DNA from: Tagaea sp. CACIAM 22H2
GTDB lineage: Bacteria > Pseudomonadota > Alphaproteobacteria > CACIAM-22H2
Assembly: GCA_014444615.1 (NCBI GenBank)
Contig: PVXE01000005.1
Location: forward strand, 62,001-126,000
DNA: 64,000 bases
Reading direction: 5' to 3'
Positions 16,270 to 24,214 of this stretch are shown in pieces. Position 1 is the first letter of the stretch; each line of letters begins with the position of its first letter. The position numbers and the translations under genes are program-made. Below the pieces are notes generated by a model that was not told the origin of the DNA, did not search any database, and was given only the letters and a program-made list of their open reading frames with translations.

Positions 16270-17361
16270 ATGACCCTGTCAATGAATCGCCGTTCCCTTC
16301 TCGCCGCGATGAGTGCCGCGGCCGCCACCTCCGCCGGGCCGGTCTTCGGTCAGGCGCGCGGCGAACAATTGCTCGTCGTCATGTGGGGCGCGCAATGGAT
16401 CGAAGTGTGCCGCCCGATCGGCGAGGAATGGATGCGCGCCACCGGCGACCGCATTCAATGGGAACTCCATGCCGGCGGCGCGATGGGCATCGTTGGCCGC
16501 ATGCGCCCGCTGTTCCCGCGCATTCAGCAGAATCTCGTCGCGGCATGGGACCCGGTTTTCGATGCGATGATCGAAGCCGATTGGCTCGAACCCGTCAGCG
16601 AAACCGAAATGCCCGCGCTGAAGGAAATCCCGGAGATCTTCTTCAAGAAGGACAAGCAGGGCCGCAAGGTCACGGTGCCGCTGTCCACCGCCGGCGCGTT
16701 CTGGGGCTATCGCACCGATCTGGTCGACAAGCCGATCGAGAGCATCGAGCAGCTGCTGGAGCCGCGCTTCAAAGGCAAGCTGTGCGTGCCGGTGCCGGTC
16801 AACCTGTCGGGCCTGTTGATGGTCAGCCTCGCCATTCAGCGCGGCGGCAACGAGCGCAATATCGAGCCCGGCTGGCAATTCCTGAAGGAACTCGCCCAGC
16901 GCGGCAATATCGGCCGCGTCGTCGCCAACAACAGCGAAATGATCAACGCGATGAGCCAGGGCGATCTGTCGGTCGCGTTCTGGAACACCGGCGGCTGGCA
17001 GGCGGTGCGCGAGCGCTTCCCCTCGCGCCTGCTCACGCGCCTCAACGACAACAAGGGCTTCCTGTTCAACGAAGGCTATGTCGTGATGAAGGGCGACAAC
17101 CCGGCGAAGATCGCCGCGGCCAAGCGCTTCGCCAACCATTTCGCCACCGCCGAAATCAACACGCGCTACAACATGCCGCTCGGCTCGGGCCCGACCAACA
17201 TCAACGCCAAGCCCGCCGACGCGATCAAGGATATTTTCTACAACGCCGACGAACTCGCGAAATACGCCTATATCCCCGACTACAGCTACATGGCCTCCCA
17301 GGTCGACGCATGGACGCGCCGCTGGGAAACCGAGATCACGCCGCTCGTCCGCCAAGGATGA
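16270..17361 (+). CDS. Spermidine/putrescine-type ABC transporter substrate-binding protein (PotD-like)
   Basis: This 363-residue periplasmic protein begins [19 protein letters not shown], a twin-arginine-like signal with cleavage near FGQA. The mature part has the class-II binding-protein pattern: LLVVMWGAQWIE, then VVANNSEMINAMSQGDLSVA, a segment seen in PotD/AfuA-type proteins. GGGAGA precedes the ATG at good spacing. It overlaps the next permease gene by 4 nt. Located in the island with the amidohydrolase and ring-opening enzyme, it probably imports the N-heterocyclic or amide substrate that these degrade rather than a polyamine. Confidence 0.87.
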   Translation: MTLSMNRRSLLAAMSAAAATSAGPVFGQARGEQLLVVMWGAQWIEVCRPIGEEWMRATGDRIQWELHAGGAMGIVGRMRPLFPRIQQNLVAAWDPVFDAMIEADWLEPVSETEMPALKEIPEIFFKKDKQGRKVTVPLSTAGAFWGYRTDLVDKPIESIEQLLEPRFKGKLCVPVPVNLSGLLMVSLAIQRGGNERNIEPGWQFLKELAQRGNIGRVVANNSEMINAMSQGDLSVAFWNTGGWQAVRERFPSRLLTRLNDNKGFLFNEGYVVMKGDNPAKIAAAKRFANHFATAEINTRYNMPLGSGPTNINAKPADAIKDIFYNADELAKYAYIPDYSYMASQVDAWTRRWETEITPLVRQG

Positions 17362-18218
17362 AGCGTCTACCGATCGCGGTTTGGCTGATCGTTCCCGGTG
17401 CCGCGGCGCTGGTCTTCCTGATGGGAGGACCCGTCGCGGTACTGACGATCGATTCCTTGCGTCCGTATATTCCCGGCAGCATCCGGGCGGGCGAAGGCTA
17501 CACCTTCGCGAATTATCTCGAACTCGCGAAGCCCGCCTATTTCAACTACGCCTACGAGACTTTCCGTATCGGCCTGATCGTATCCACGTTCTCGGTCGCG
17601 ATGGGGGCGCCGCTCGCCTATGTCGCCGTGCGCAGCAAGCGCGCGGTGGTGCGTAAAGGTCTGCTCACGCTGCTCGTCGGGCTGCTGGTCATGAGCTTGA
17701 TCGCGCGCCTCTACGCGATCGAAATGACCTGGGGCAGTCACGGACCGCTCGCCTTCATCGGTGCCTTCGTCAGCGGCCTCGCCCCGCGCAGCCCGCGCTA
17801 TGCCGAAGTTCTGGTTTCGATCGGCCTGATGCATTTCACCATTCCGATCGTGGCGCTGATGCTGGTGGGCGCGTTTCGCGCGCTCTCGCCGCGCTTGGAG
17901 GAAGCCGCCGCGTCGCTCGGCGCCACGCGCAGCGAAGCGATCCTGACCGTCGTTCTGCCGCTCGCGGCTCCCGCGATGGTGTCGGCCTATCTCGTCTCGC
18001 TCGCCATGTGCATCAGCAATTTCGTGGCGCCCTTGCTGCTCGGGCGCGGCGTCGTCGTTTTCACGACGAACCTGATGTACACGCGCTTCACCGATATCGG
18101 AAACTACCAAGCGGGTGCGGCGATCGGCGTGTTCATGCTGATCGCCAGCTTCGCGGTCGTCTATGGCCTCGCCACCATCGCGAAAAAACTGCTGCCCAGC
18201 GTGGTGCCGACGCGATGA
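17358..18218 (+). CDS. PotB-like ABC transporter permease
   Basis: This 286-residue inner-membrane permease has six predicted spans and the EAA loop LEEAAASLGATRSEAILTVV before the last helices. It overlaps both neighbours by 4 nt (ATGA), which indicates tight coupling with the binding protein and the second permease. It belongs to the BinPT permease group used by polyamine, thiamine and iron transporters. Substrate follows from the binding protein and is unknown. Confidence 0.9.
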   Translation: MKRLPIAVWLIVPGAAALVFLMGGPVAVLTIDSLRPYIPGSIRAGEGYTFANYLELAKPAYFNYAYETFRIGLIVSTFSVAMGAPLAYVAVRSKRAVVRKGLLTLLVGLLVMSLIARLYAIEMTWGSHGPLAFIGAFVSGLAPRSPRYAEVLVSIGLMHFTIPIVALMLVGAFRALSPRLEEAAASLGATRSEAILTVVLPLAAPAMVSAYLVSLAMCISNFVAPLLLGRGVVVFTTNLMYTRFTDIGNYQAGAAIGVFMLIASFAVVYGLATIAKKLLPSVVPTR

Positions 18219-19033
18219 AACCGCTCGATCTGCCTTTGCGCATCGTCGCGCTTGCCGTCGTCGCCACGACGGTCGCGTTCCTGCTCGCCCCTTTGCTGGT
18301 TGCGTGCCTGCTGTCCTTCGACAATCGCAGCTTCCTGGGCCCCTTCCCGCCCAAGGATTTTTCGCTGCGCTGGTACCGCTCCTTCCTCGACAACCCGGCC
18401 TATCTCGACGGGTTCTGGATGAGCGTTCATGTCGCGGTGATCGCGGGTGCCATCTCCACCGCCATCGGCACGGCGACCGCGCTGGCCCTGGCCGATCCGC
18501 GCTTGCCCGGCCGCGACGCGATCGAGGCCGTATTCCTGTCGCCCAAATTCGTGCCGACGGTGGTGATCGGCTTCTCGCTGCTGGTCTTCACCGCCTTCAT
18601 CGGCATCTACGATCCCTTCGTGCGGCTGGTGATGGGCCATACGATCATCACCATCCCGTTCACGATCCGCGCGGTTTCGGCCAGCCTCGTGGCGCTCAAG
18701 CGCAGCCATATCGAAGCGGCGATGTCGCTGGGTGCATCCGAACCGCGCGCGTTGTGGGACGTCGCCGTGCCCGCCGCGCGCAGCGGCATCGTCGCGGGCG
18801 GCGCCATCGCCTTCGTGCTGTCGTTCGACGAGGTCGCGGTCAGCCTGTTCCTGTCGGATGCATTCACGCAAACGCTGCCGATAGCACTCGTCGCTGAGAT
18901 GCGCGCGAATTTGAATTTGACCATCGCGGCGGTGTCGACCGTCTTTCTCGCCGCGACCTTGGCGTTGCTTTTCGTGCTCGACCGCACGCTCGGTATCGAA
19001 CGGCTCGCCGGCGACGTGGGGGCGCGCGGATGA
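18215..19033 (+). CDS. PotC-like ABC transporter permease
   Basis: This 272-residue permease with six spans begins after a short basic N-terminus and has the PotC hallmarks LLAPLLVACLLSFDNRSF and FFAL-type extracytoplasmic segment FSLRWYRSFLDNPAY. The ATPase-docking loop reads IEAAMSLGASEPRALWDVAV. It partners with the PotB-like subunit and overlaps the ATPase gene by 4 nt. Confidence 0.9.
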   Translation: MKPLDLPLRIVALAVVATTVAFLLAPLLVACLLSFDNRSFLGPFPPKDFSLRWYRSFLDNPAYLDGFWMSVHVAVIAGAISTAIGTATALALADPRLPGRDAIEAVFLSPKFVPTVVIGFSLLVFTAFIGIYDPFVRLVMGHTIITIPFTIRAVSASLVALKRSHIEAAMSLGASEPRALWDVAVPAARSGIVAGGAIAFVLSFDEVAVSLFLSDAFTQTLPIALVAEMRANLNLTIAAVSTVFLAATLALLFVLDRTLGIERLAGDVGARG

Positions 19034-20079
19034 AACTCGAAGTTCAAAATCTCGTCCGCCGTTTCGGCAACGCGCTGGCGCTCGACGGCGCCAGCCTCGA
19101 CGCGAACTCCGGCGAAATCGTCGCTTTGCTCGGCCCCTCGGGCTGCGGCAAAACCACGACCTTGCGCATCGTCGCCGGGTTCGAGAGTTCGGATTCCGGC
19201 CATGTCATGCTCGGCGGCGAGGAGATCGGCCGCCTGCCGCCGCACAAGCGCGATATCGGTCTGGTCTTCCAGGATTACGCGCTGTTCCCGCATATGACCG
19301 TCGCCGACAACGTCGCTTACGGCCTCAAACGGCGCGGTGTCGCAAAAGCCGAACGCGCGCAGACCGTCGCGCGCGTGCTGGAAACGGTGCGCCTCTCCGG
19401 CCTCGAAGCGCGCCGCCCGGCGCAGCTTTCCGGCGGCCAGCAGCAACGCGTGGCGCTTGCGCGGGCTCTCGCCATCCGCCCGCGTCTCCTGCTGCTCGAC
19501 GAACCGCTCTCCAATCTCGACGCCAAACTGCGCGGCGTGTTGCAGACGGAACTGCGTGAAATCCTGACCCGCGTGGGCACGACGACATTGATCGTCACCC
19601 ACGACCAGGAAGAAGCGATGGCGCTGGCCGACCGTATCGCGGTGATGCGCAACGGCCGCACGCTGCAACTGGGCACGCCGCGCCAAGTCTACGAGAAACC
19701 CGCCACGCGGTTCGTCGCCGAATTCCTCGGCAAATCGCTCTGGCTCGAAGGCAAGCTCGACGGCGCCCGCTTCGTCACCGATACGGGCTTCAGCTTGCGC
19801 TGCGCGCCCGCCTATCTCTCCGCCGCGCGCTACGGCTTGATGCTGCGCCCCGAAGCGTTGAGCTTGAAGTCCCGCCTGGGCGACGGCGACGGCTTCCCGG
19901 CGACGGTCAAATCGGTGCGCTATCGCGGCCATGCCGAGCTTCTGGAACTGGATATCGCCGGGCGCTTGACCGTATCGATCGAAGTGCCGCACGGTGCGCC
20001 GATCCCCGAACCGGGCACGCGCGTCGCGATCGGTTTCGATCCGGCGCGCGCTTTGCCCGTTCCCGAAGATACGGACTGA
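19030..20079 (+). CDS. PotA-like ABC transporter ATP-binding protein
   Basis: This 349-residue ATPase has Walker A GPSGCGKTTT near residue 40, Q-loop VFQDYALFPHMTVADNV, signature LSGGQQQRVALARAL, Walker B LLLLDEPLSNLD and switch His in VTHDQEEAM. A C-terminal TOBE regulatory domain (about residues 265-345) is typical of PotA/UgpC-type ATPases. It powers the permeases encoded just upstream. The gene is followed after 3 nt by the racemase-like gene. Confidence 0.93.
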   Translation: MKLEVQNLVRRFGNALALDGASLDANSGEIVALLGPSGCGKTTTLRIVAGFESSDSGHVMLGGEEIGRLPPHKRDIGLVFQDYALFPHMTVADNVAYGLKRRGVAKAERAQTVARVLETVRLSGLEARRPAQLSGGQQQRVALARALAIRPRLLLLDEPLSNLDAKLRGVLQTELREILTRVGTTTLIVTHDQEEAMALADRIAVMRNGRTLQLGTPRQVYEKPATRFVAEFLGKSLWLEGKLDGARFVTDTGFSLRCAPAYLSAARYGLMLRPEALSLKSRLGDGDGFPATVKSVRYRGHAELLELDIAGRLTVSIEVPHGAPIPEPGTRVAIGFDPARALPVPEDTD

Positions 20080-20082
20080 CCC

Positions 20083-20829
20083 TTGCGCATCCTGTTGCTG
20101 AACCCGAACACGTCGCAATCGATCACGGATATCCTGGCGACGGCAGCTATCCCGGCGGCGGCACAGGGCACCGAGATCGTGCCGATCACCGCCCCGCGCG
20201 GCGTGCCTTACATCTCCAGCCGGGCGGAAGCGCAGATCGGCGGCGCCATCGCGCTCGAAATGCTGGCCGAGCGTGCCGGCACCTACGACGCCGCGATCAT
20301 CGCCGCCTTCGGCGATCCCGGCCTGTTCGCCGCGCGCGAGTTGTTCGATGTGCCGGTCATCGGCATGTCCGAAGCGGCGATGCTGACCGCCTGCATGCTC
20401 GGCAAGCGCTTCGGCATCGTCACTTTCGCCGCAGCGATGGAGGCGTGGTATCGCGACTGCGTCGAACAACACGGTCTCAGCGGCCGTTGCGCGGGCATTC
20501 GCTGTCTCGAGGGCGGGTTCAATTCCATCGACGACGTGCAGGACGAGAAGGAGTCCGCGTTGATCGCGCTTGCGAACAAATCGGTCTCGCTCGACGATGC
20601 CGAAGTCATCATTCTGGCGGGCGCGCCACTCTCGGGCCTCGCCGCCAAGGTCGCGGATCGCATCCCCGTTCCGCTGGTCGATCAGGCCGCCGCCGCCGTC
20701 AAACAAGCCGAAGCGCTCGTCACGCTCAAGCCGCGCAAAGCGGCCGAAGGCGGCTACCGCCGCCCCGGCGCAAAGCCAAGCACGGGCCTTCCCCCCGCCC
20801 TCGCCGCGCGTATCGCGCACAAGGATTGA
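20083..20829 (+). CDS. Asp/Glu/hydantoin racemase-fold protein lacking both catalytic cysteines
   Basis: This 248-residue protein starts at a TTG codon with RILLLNPNTSQSITDIL, the usual N-terminus of hydantoin and allantoin racemases. The family racemises substrates with two cysteines in ACFxDPG and LGCAGM contexts, about 105 residues apart. Here the equivalent positions are Ala75 (IIAAFGDPGL) and Gly180 (ILAGAPL), exactly 105 apart, so the two-base racemase mechanism cannot operate. The fold, including PVIGMSEAA and VDQAAAAVKQAE, is otherwise intact. It may have a different catalytic or binding role in the island's pathway. It is the last gene of the transporter operon. Confidence 0.85.
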   Translation: MRILLLNPNTSQSITDILATAAIPAAAQGTEIVPITAPRGVPYISSRAEAQIGGAIALEMLAERAGTYDAAIIAAFGDPGLFAARELFDVPVIGMSEAAMLTACMLGKRFGIVTFAAAMEAWYRDCVEQHGLSGRCAGIRCLEGGFNSIDDVQDEKESALIALANKSVSLDDAEVIILAGAPLSGLAAKVADRIPVPLVDQAAAAVKQAEALVTLKPRKAAEGGYRRPGAKPSTGLPPALAARIAHKD

Positions 20830-20867
20830 CCGATCGCGGGAGGCGGACAATGCCCCGCGCTGTCGGT
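20829..20867. terminator. Possible bidirectional stem-loop between convergent genes
   Basis: ACCGA/TCGGT (20829-20833, 20863-20867) and CGCGGG/CCCGCG (20835-20840, 20854-20859) arms form an imperfect stem spanning the 37-bp gap between the racemase-like gene and the lacI-type gene. There is no T-tract, so termination is uncertain. Confidence 0.35.
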
Positions 20868-21865
20868 TAGGCGCCGCGCCCGACGAATTCGTAGGCAAGC
20901 AGTTCGGCGCGCGGCGATTCACCCCGCCAAAGCTCGCCAAGAACGCCGACGATCGCCTCGCCGAAGCCGCGATAAGGAACGCGTACCGACGCCAACCAAG
21001 GCGCGACCCAATCGTTCAGCGGATTGTCGTCGAATCCGATCAGGCGCACATCGCGCGGTACCGACAGGTCCGCTTCCCGCAGTCGGCGTTGAACGCCGTA
21101 GGCGATCAGGTCGGACGCGCAGAAAATGCCTTTCGGCGCGCGCCCCGACAGCAGCGCCGATGCCCCTTCGTAACCGATCTCGAGATGGTCGACGCCCGGC
21201 GCTGTCGCCATATCCTCCGGCGCCAGTTCCCGGCCGAGCTTCGCGAGTTCGCGTTTGAACCCGGCAACACGATCGGCCGTGGCGGAGGACGATAGCGGGC
21301 CATGAACCAGCGCCAGCCTTCCCTTTGGGACGGCCTGCGCCAAAGCGCGCGCCACTTCTCGGCCCGCCGCGCGGTTGTCGATGCCTACAAACGCCGCCTT
21401 ACCCGGTATCGGACAACGGCGATTGACGAAGACTGTCGGGATTGGGCCGGTCAGCGCCGCGCGCAAACCGTCGCTCGCGACGGCCGCGAGCAAGACATAG
21501 GCCCGCACGGCTTGCGCGCGCATCTCGAGAAGATACTCGTCCTGCAAATCGGCGCGGTCGTGCGTGTCGCAAAGCACCATGGCAAGACCGGCATCGCGCA
21601 ACGCCGTTTCGATCGACGCGGCAACCGCCGCCATCGTCGGGTTCGCAAGATTTGCCGCGAACACCGCGACCAGCCGGCTGTGCCCTTTACGCAAAGCCTG
21701 GCCCGCGCCCGTGGGCCGGTAGCCGGTTTCGGCGATAGCTTTGCGCACGCGCTCGACCGTCTCGGGCGACGCCTTTTTCGCGATGCCGTTGACGATCCGC
21801 GACACAGTCGCGATCGACACGCCCGCGCGCTTGGCGACGTCGCCGATGGAGACGTTACGCGTCAT
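20867..21865 (-). CDS. LacI-family transcriptional repressor
   Basis: This 332-residue regulator has an N-terminal HTH (DVAKRAGVSIATVSRIVNG) with a hinge helix near residues 45-58 (GYRPTGAGQALRKG) and a periplasmic-binding-like sugar-sensing domain. The start at 21865 is preferred because GGGAGAA precedes it and the HTH begins there. It is divergent from a sugar ABC transporter operon. A near-perfect LacI-type operator lies at 21910-21927 over the operon's transcription start. The effector is presumably the imported glycoside or uronide; that is inferred. Confidence 0.92.
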   Translation of the reverse strand: MTRNVSIGDVAKRAGVSIATVSRIVNGIAKKASPETVERVRKAIAETGYRPTGAGQALRKGHSRLVAVFAANLANPTMAAVAASIETALRDAGLAMVLCDTHDRADLQDEYLLEMRAQAVRAYVLLAAVASDGLRAALTGPIPTVFVNRRCPIPGKAAFVGIDNRAAGREVARALAQAVPKGRLALVHGPLSSSATADRVAGFKRELAKLGRELAPEDMATAPGVDHLEIGYEGASALLSGRAPKGIFCASDLIAYGVQRRLREADLSVPRDVRLIGFDDNPLNDWVAPWLASVRVPYRGFGEAIVGVLGELWRGESPRAELLAYEFVGRGA

Positions 21866-21877
21866 TTTTTCTCCCGC

Positions 21878-21927
21878 TTGAGAATCCGAGCGCCCGGACG
21901 TATACTGCATGGGTAAACGTTTTCCCA
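21878..21927 (+). promoter_or_regulatory. Promoter and LacI-type operator of the sugar/GH2 operon
   Basis: TTGAGA (21878-21883), 17 bp, then TATACT (21901-21906) makes a good sigma-70 promoter. The palindrome TGGGTAAACGTTTTCCCA (21910-21927) follows, centred on CG with one mismatched pair, and matches the AAACGTTT core of LacI-family operators. It covers the expected start point, so repressor binding would block initiation. Confidence 0.82.
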
Positions 21928-21968
21928 TTTCGATCTAATTTCGGGAAACGGACAAAAGGGAGGAACCC

Positions 21969-23255
21969 ATGCGTCTCGCGCAATTCCTGGGCGCCGCGGC
22001 CGTCGCGGCCGCCGCCGCCCTGGCCGGGCCCGGCGCCGTCAAGGCCCAGCAGCTTGTCATCTGGCATGATCTCGGCGACAACGGCGTGGCGTGGTTCGAG
22101 CGCGCGGGCGCCGAATTCGCCAAAACCAAACCCGGCGTCAGCGTCCGCTCGATCAGCTATCCGACCGATCAATGGTTCGGCCGGGTGATCTCGGCGATCA
22201 ACACCAACACCGCGCCCGATCTGATCTTCAACAACTACGAGCGCGTCATCCGCATCCAGACCCAGACCAAGAAGGTCATGGATCTGCGCGCCACGTTGAA
22301 CCAGGTCGCCGACAAAGGCTTCCTGAGCGAAGACGATCTGCGCGTCGCCACCTTCGACAACGCCATGATCATTCTGCCCGTCCAGCGCGTGCAGATGGCC
22401 TTCGGCATGCGCCAAAGCTGGCTGACGAAGACCGGCGAAACGTTCCCCCAATCCTGGGACGACGTGAAGCGCATCGCGGCGAAGTTCCGCGACAACGATC
22501 CGGATGGCAACGGCCGCGCCGATACGTTCGGCCTCGCTTTGCAGGCCGCCAAGCCCCGCGACCTGGTCCATATGCTGGATCTGTTCACGTTCGGCTCGGG
22601 CTTGCGTCACACGCTGATCGATCCGCAAGGCCAGATCACGATCGACCGCCCCGAACACGCCCAAGTGCTGGAGGAGTTCCTCAAGACCTATTCCCAGTAC
22701 AAATTCGTGGCGCCCGACACGATCAACCACTCGTTCAACGAGATGTATCAAGTCATTCTCGGCGGACGCGGCGGCATGTTCCGCGTCGGCGATTGGAACG
22801 TGCGCGGCTGGGACGGCGCCAACGCGCTGAACGGCGATTTCGTGTCCGGACCGTGGCCCGCTTTCGGCGGCCGGCCCAACTCGGTCGTCATCGGCGGCAT
22901 GCGCGGCGTGGCGGTGCCCGACAATTCCCCCAACAAGGCGCTCGCGCTGGAGTTCGCGAAGTTCCTGCTGGGCAAGGAAGCGCAGCAGGCCTCGCTCGAA
23001 TTGGTCGGCGCGGCGGTGCGCAAGGATCTGAACGTCGACGCGCTGTCGCCGCGCCAGCAATTCTTCGCCCGCGCCAACCACCGCCTCGCCGCCTATGATT
23101 TCCCGGAATCGGTCCACACGTTCTATCCGGAACTCGAGGCGGCCTTCCATCGCAAGCTGCTCGCCGGCATCGCCAATCCGCCGGCCGACTGGAAGCCGTT
23201 CATCGCCGAAACGGCGCGCGAGATGCGCGAGCTCGCCGCCAAGCTGAAAAACTGA
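21969..23255 (+). CDS. Carbohydrate ABC transporter substrate-binding protein
   Basis: This 428-residue family-1 solute-binding protein (UgpB/MalE type) has a Sec signal peptide ending near VKAQQ. The mature part shows TKPGVSVRSISYPTDQWFGR, DLIFNNYERV, and GGRGGMFRVGDWNVRGW near residue 265-280. GGGAGG lies before the ATG. It captures the sugar for the two permeases encoded next. The downstream beta-glucuronidase-like gene suggests a uronic-acid-containing oligosaccharide. Confidence 0.9.
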   Translation: MRLAQFLGAAAVAAAAALAGPGAVKAQQLVIWHDLGDNGVAWFERAGAEFAKTKPGVSVRSISYPTDQWFGRVISAINTNTAPDLIFNNYERVIRIQTQTKKVMDLRATLNQVADKGFLSEDDLRVATFDNAMIILPVQRVQMAFGMRQSWLTKTGETFPQSWDDVKRIAAKFRDNDPDGNGRADTFGLALQAAKPRDLVHMLDLFTFGSGLRHTLIDPQGQITIDRPEHAQVLEEFLKTYSQYKFVAPDTINHSFNEMYQVILGGRGGMFRVGDWNVRGWDGANALNGDFVSGPWPAFGGRPNSVVIGGMRGVAVPDNSPNKALALEFAKFLLGKEAQQASLELVGAAVRKDLNVDALSPRQQFFARANHRLAAYDFPESVHTFYPELEAAFHRKLLAGIANPPADWKPFIAETAREMRELAAKLKN

Positions 23256-23270
23256 TCCAATCGTCGAGGA

Positions 23271-23299
23271 CCGGCCGGCGGGATCGCCCCGCCGGCCGG
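23271..23299 (+). repeat. 12-bp perfect stem-loop between binding-protein and permease genes
   Basis: CCGGCCGGCGGG (23271-23282) pairs perfectly with CCCGCCGGCCGG (23288-23299) around a 5-nt loop. There is no T-run. Such hairpins after sugar-binding-protein genes commonly protect the upstream mRNA and raise binding-protein levels relative to permeases. Confidence 0.75.
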
Positions 23300-23317
23300 A
23301 TATTCGAAGTCTCAAAA

Positions 23318-24214
23318 ATGGCCCTCGCCGCGACCATCGACCTCGCTTGGCGCAACCGCGTCTTCTACCTGTTCGCGGCCCCTTTCGCGGCGCTGACGGC
23401 GGTGTTCGGCCTGTGGCCGATCGCGCTGTCGATCCAAGTGTCGTTCACCGCATCCGGAACGGCGCTGAGCGCGGCACCTTCCTATGTCGGCCTCGCCAAT
23501 TACGCGACCGTTCTCGCCGATCCGCTCTTCCTCGCGTCGATGGCGCGCACGCTTCTCTACACGGCGCTCGCCGTCGTCGCCAATCTCGCCTTCGCCCTGG
23601 CGATGGCGATGCTGATCGACAGTCCGCGTCTCAAAACCGGCACGATGTTCTTCCGCCTGGCGCTGTTCCTGCCGGTCGTTACCCCCGATGTCGCGGGCTA
23701 TGTCGTTTGGCGCTGGCTGTTCGACCGCAGCTTCGGCTCGATCAATGCCGCCCTCGGATCGCTGGGCCTGCCCGAATTCGGCGGCATTGCCAGCGTGGAT
23801 ACCGTCACGACTGCGATCCTGATCGCCGAGCTATGGCATCACGCCGGTTTCTATATGACGATTTTCCTGGCAAATCTCGCGATGCGCGATCGCGCGTTGG
23901 AGGAAGCGGCCGCGATCGACGGCGCTTCCGCGTGGCAGACATGGCGGCATGTGATTCTGCCGCAGTTGCGCCCGGCGATCGTCGTCAACCTCGTCTACGC
24001 GACGATCCAGTTCCTGAAGACCTTCACGGTCGTCGTGGTGATGACAAAAGGCGGCCCCGCCGACCGAACGAATTTCGTCAGCTACTACGCCTATCAATTG
24101 TTCGACCAAGCACGCTACGGCGAGGCGACGGCGATGGCGACGATATTGTTCGCCTGTGTGATCGCCTTGTCGCTGGGCGCGTTCAAGCTGGTCGACCGGG
24201 AGGCGGCGCGATGA
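23318..24214 (+). CDS. Carbohydrate ABC transporter permease (MalF/UgpA-like)
   Basis: This 298-residue permease has six membrane spans, an N-terminal LFAAPFAALTAVFGLWPIAL helix and the EAA loop LEEAAAIDGASAWQTW typical of sugar permeases. It overlaps the second permease gene by 4 nt. The two form the channel for the sugar bound by the protein encoded at 21969. No ATPase gene accompanies them. Confidence 0.92.
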   Translation: MALAATIDLAWRNRVFYLFAAPFAALTAVFGLWPIALSIQVSFTASGTALSAAPSYVGLANYATVLADPLFLASMARTLLYTALAVVANLAFALAMAMLIDSPRLKTGTMFFRLALFLPVVTPDVAGYVVWRWLFDRSFGSINAALGSLGLPEFGGIASVDTVTTAILIAELWHHAGFYMTIFLANLAMRDRALEEAAAIDGASAWQTWRHVILPQLRPAIVVNLVYATIQFLKTFTVVVVMTKGGPADRTNFVSYYAYQLFDQARYGEATAMATILFACVIALSLGAFKLVDREAAR

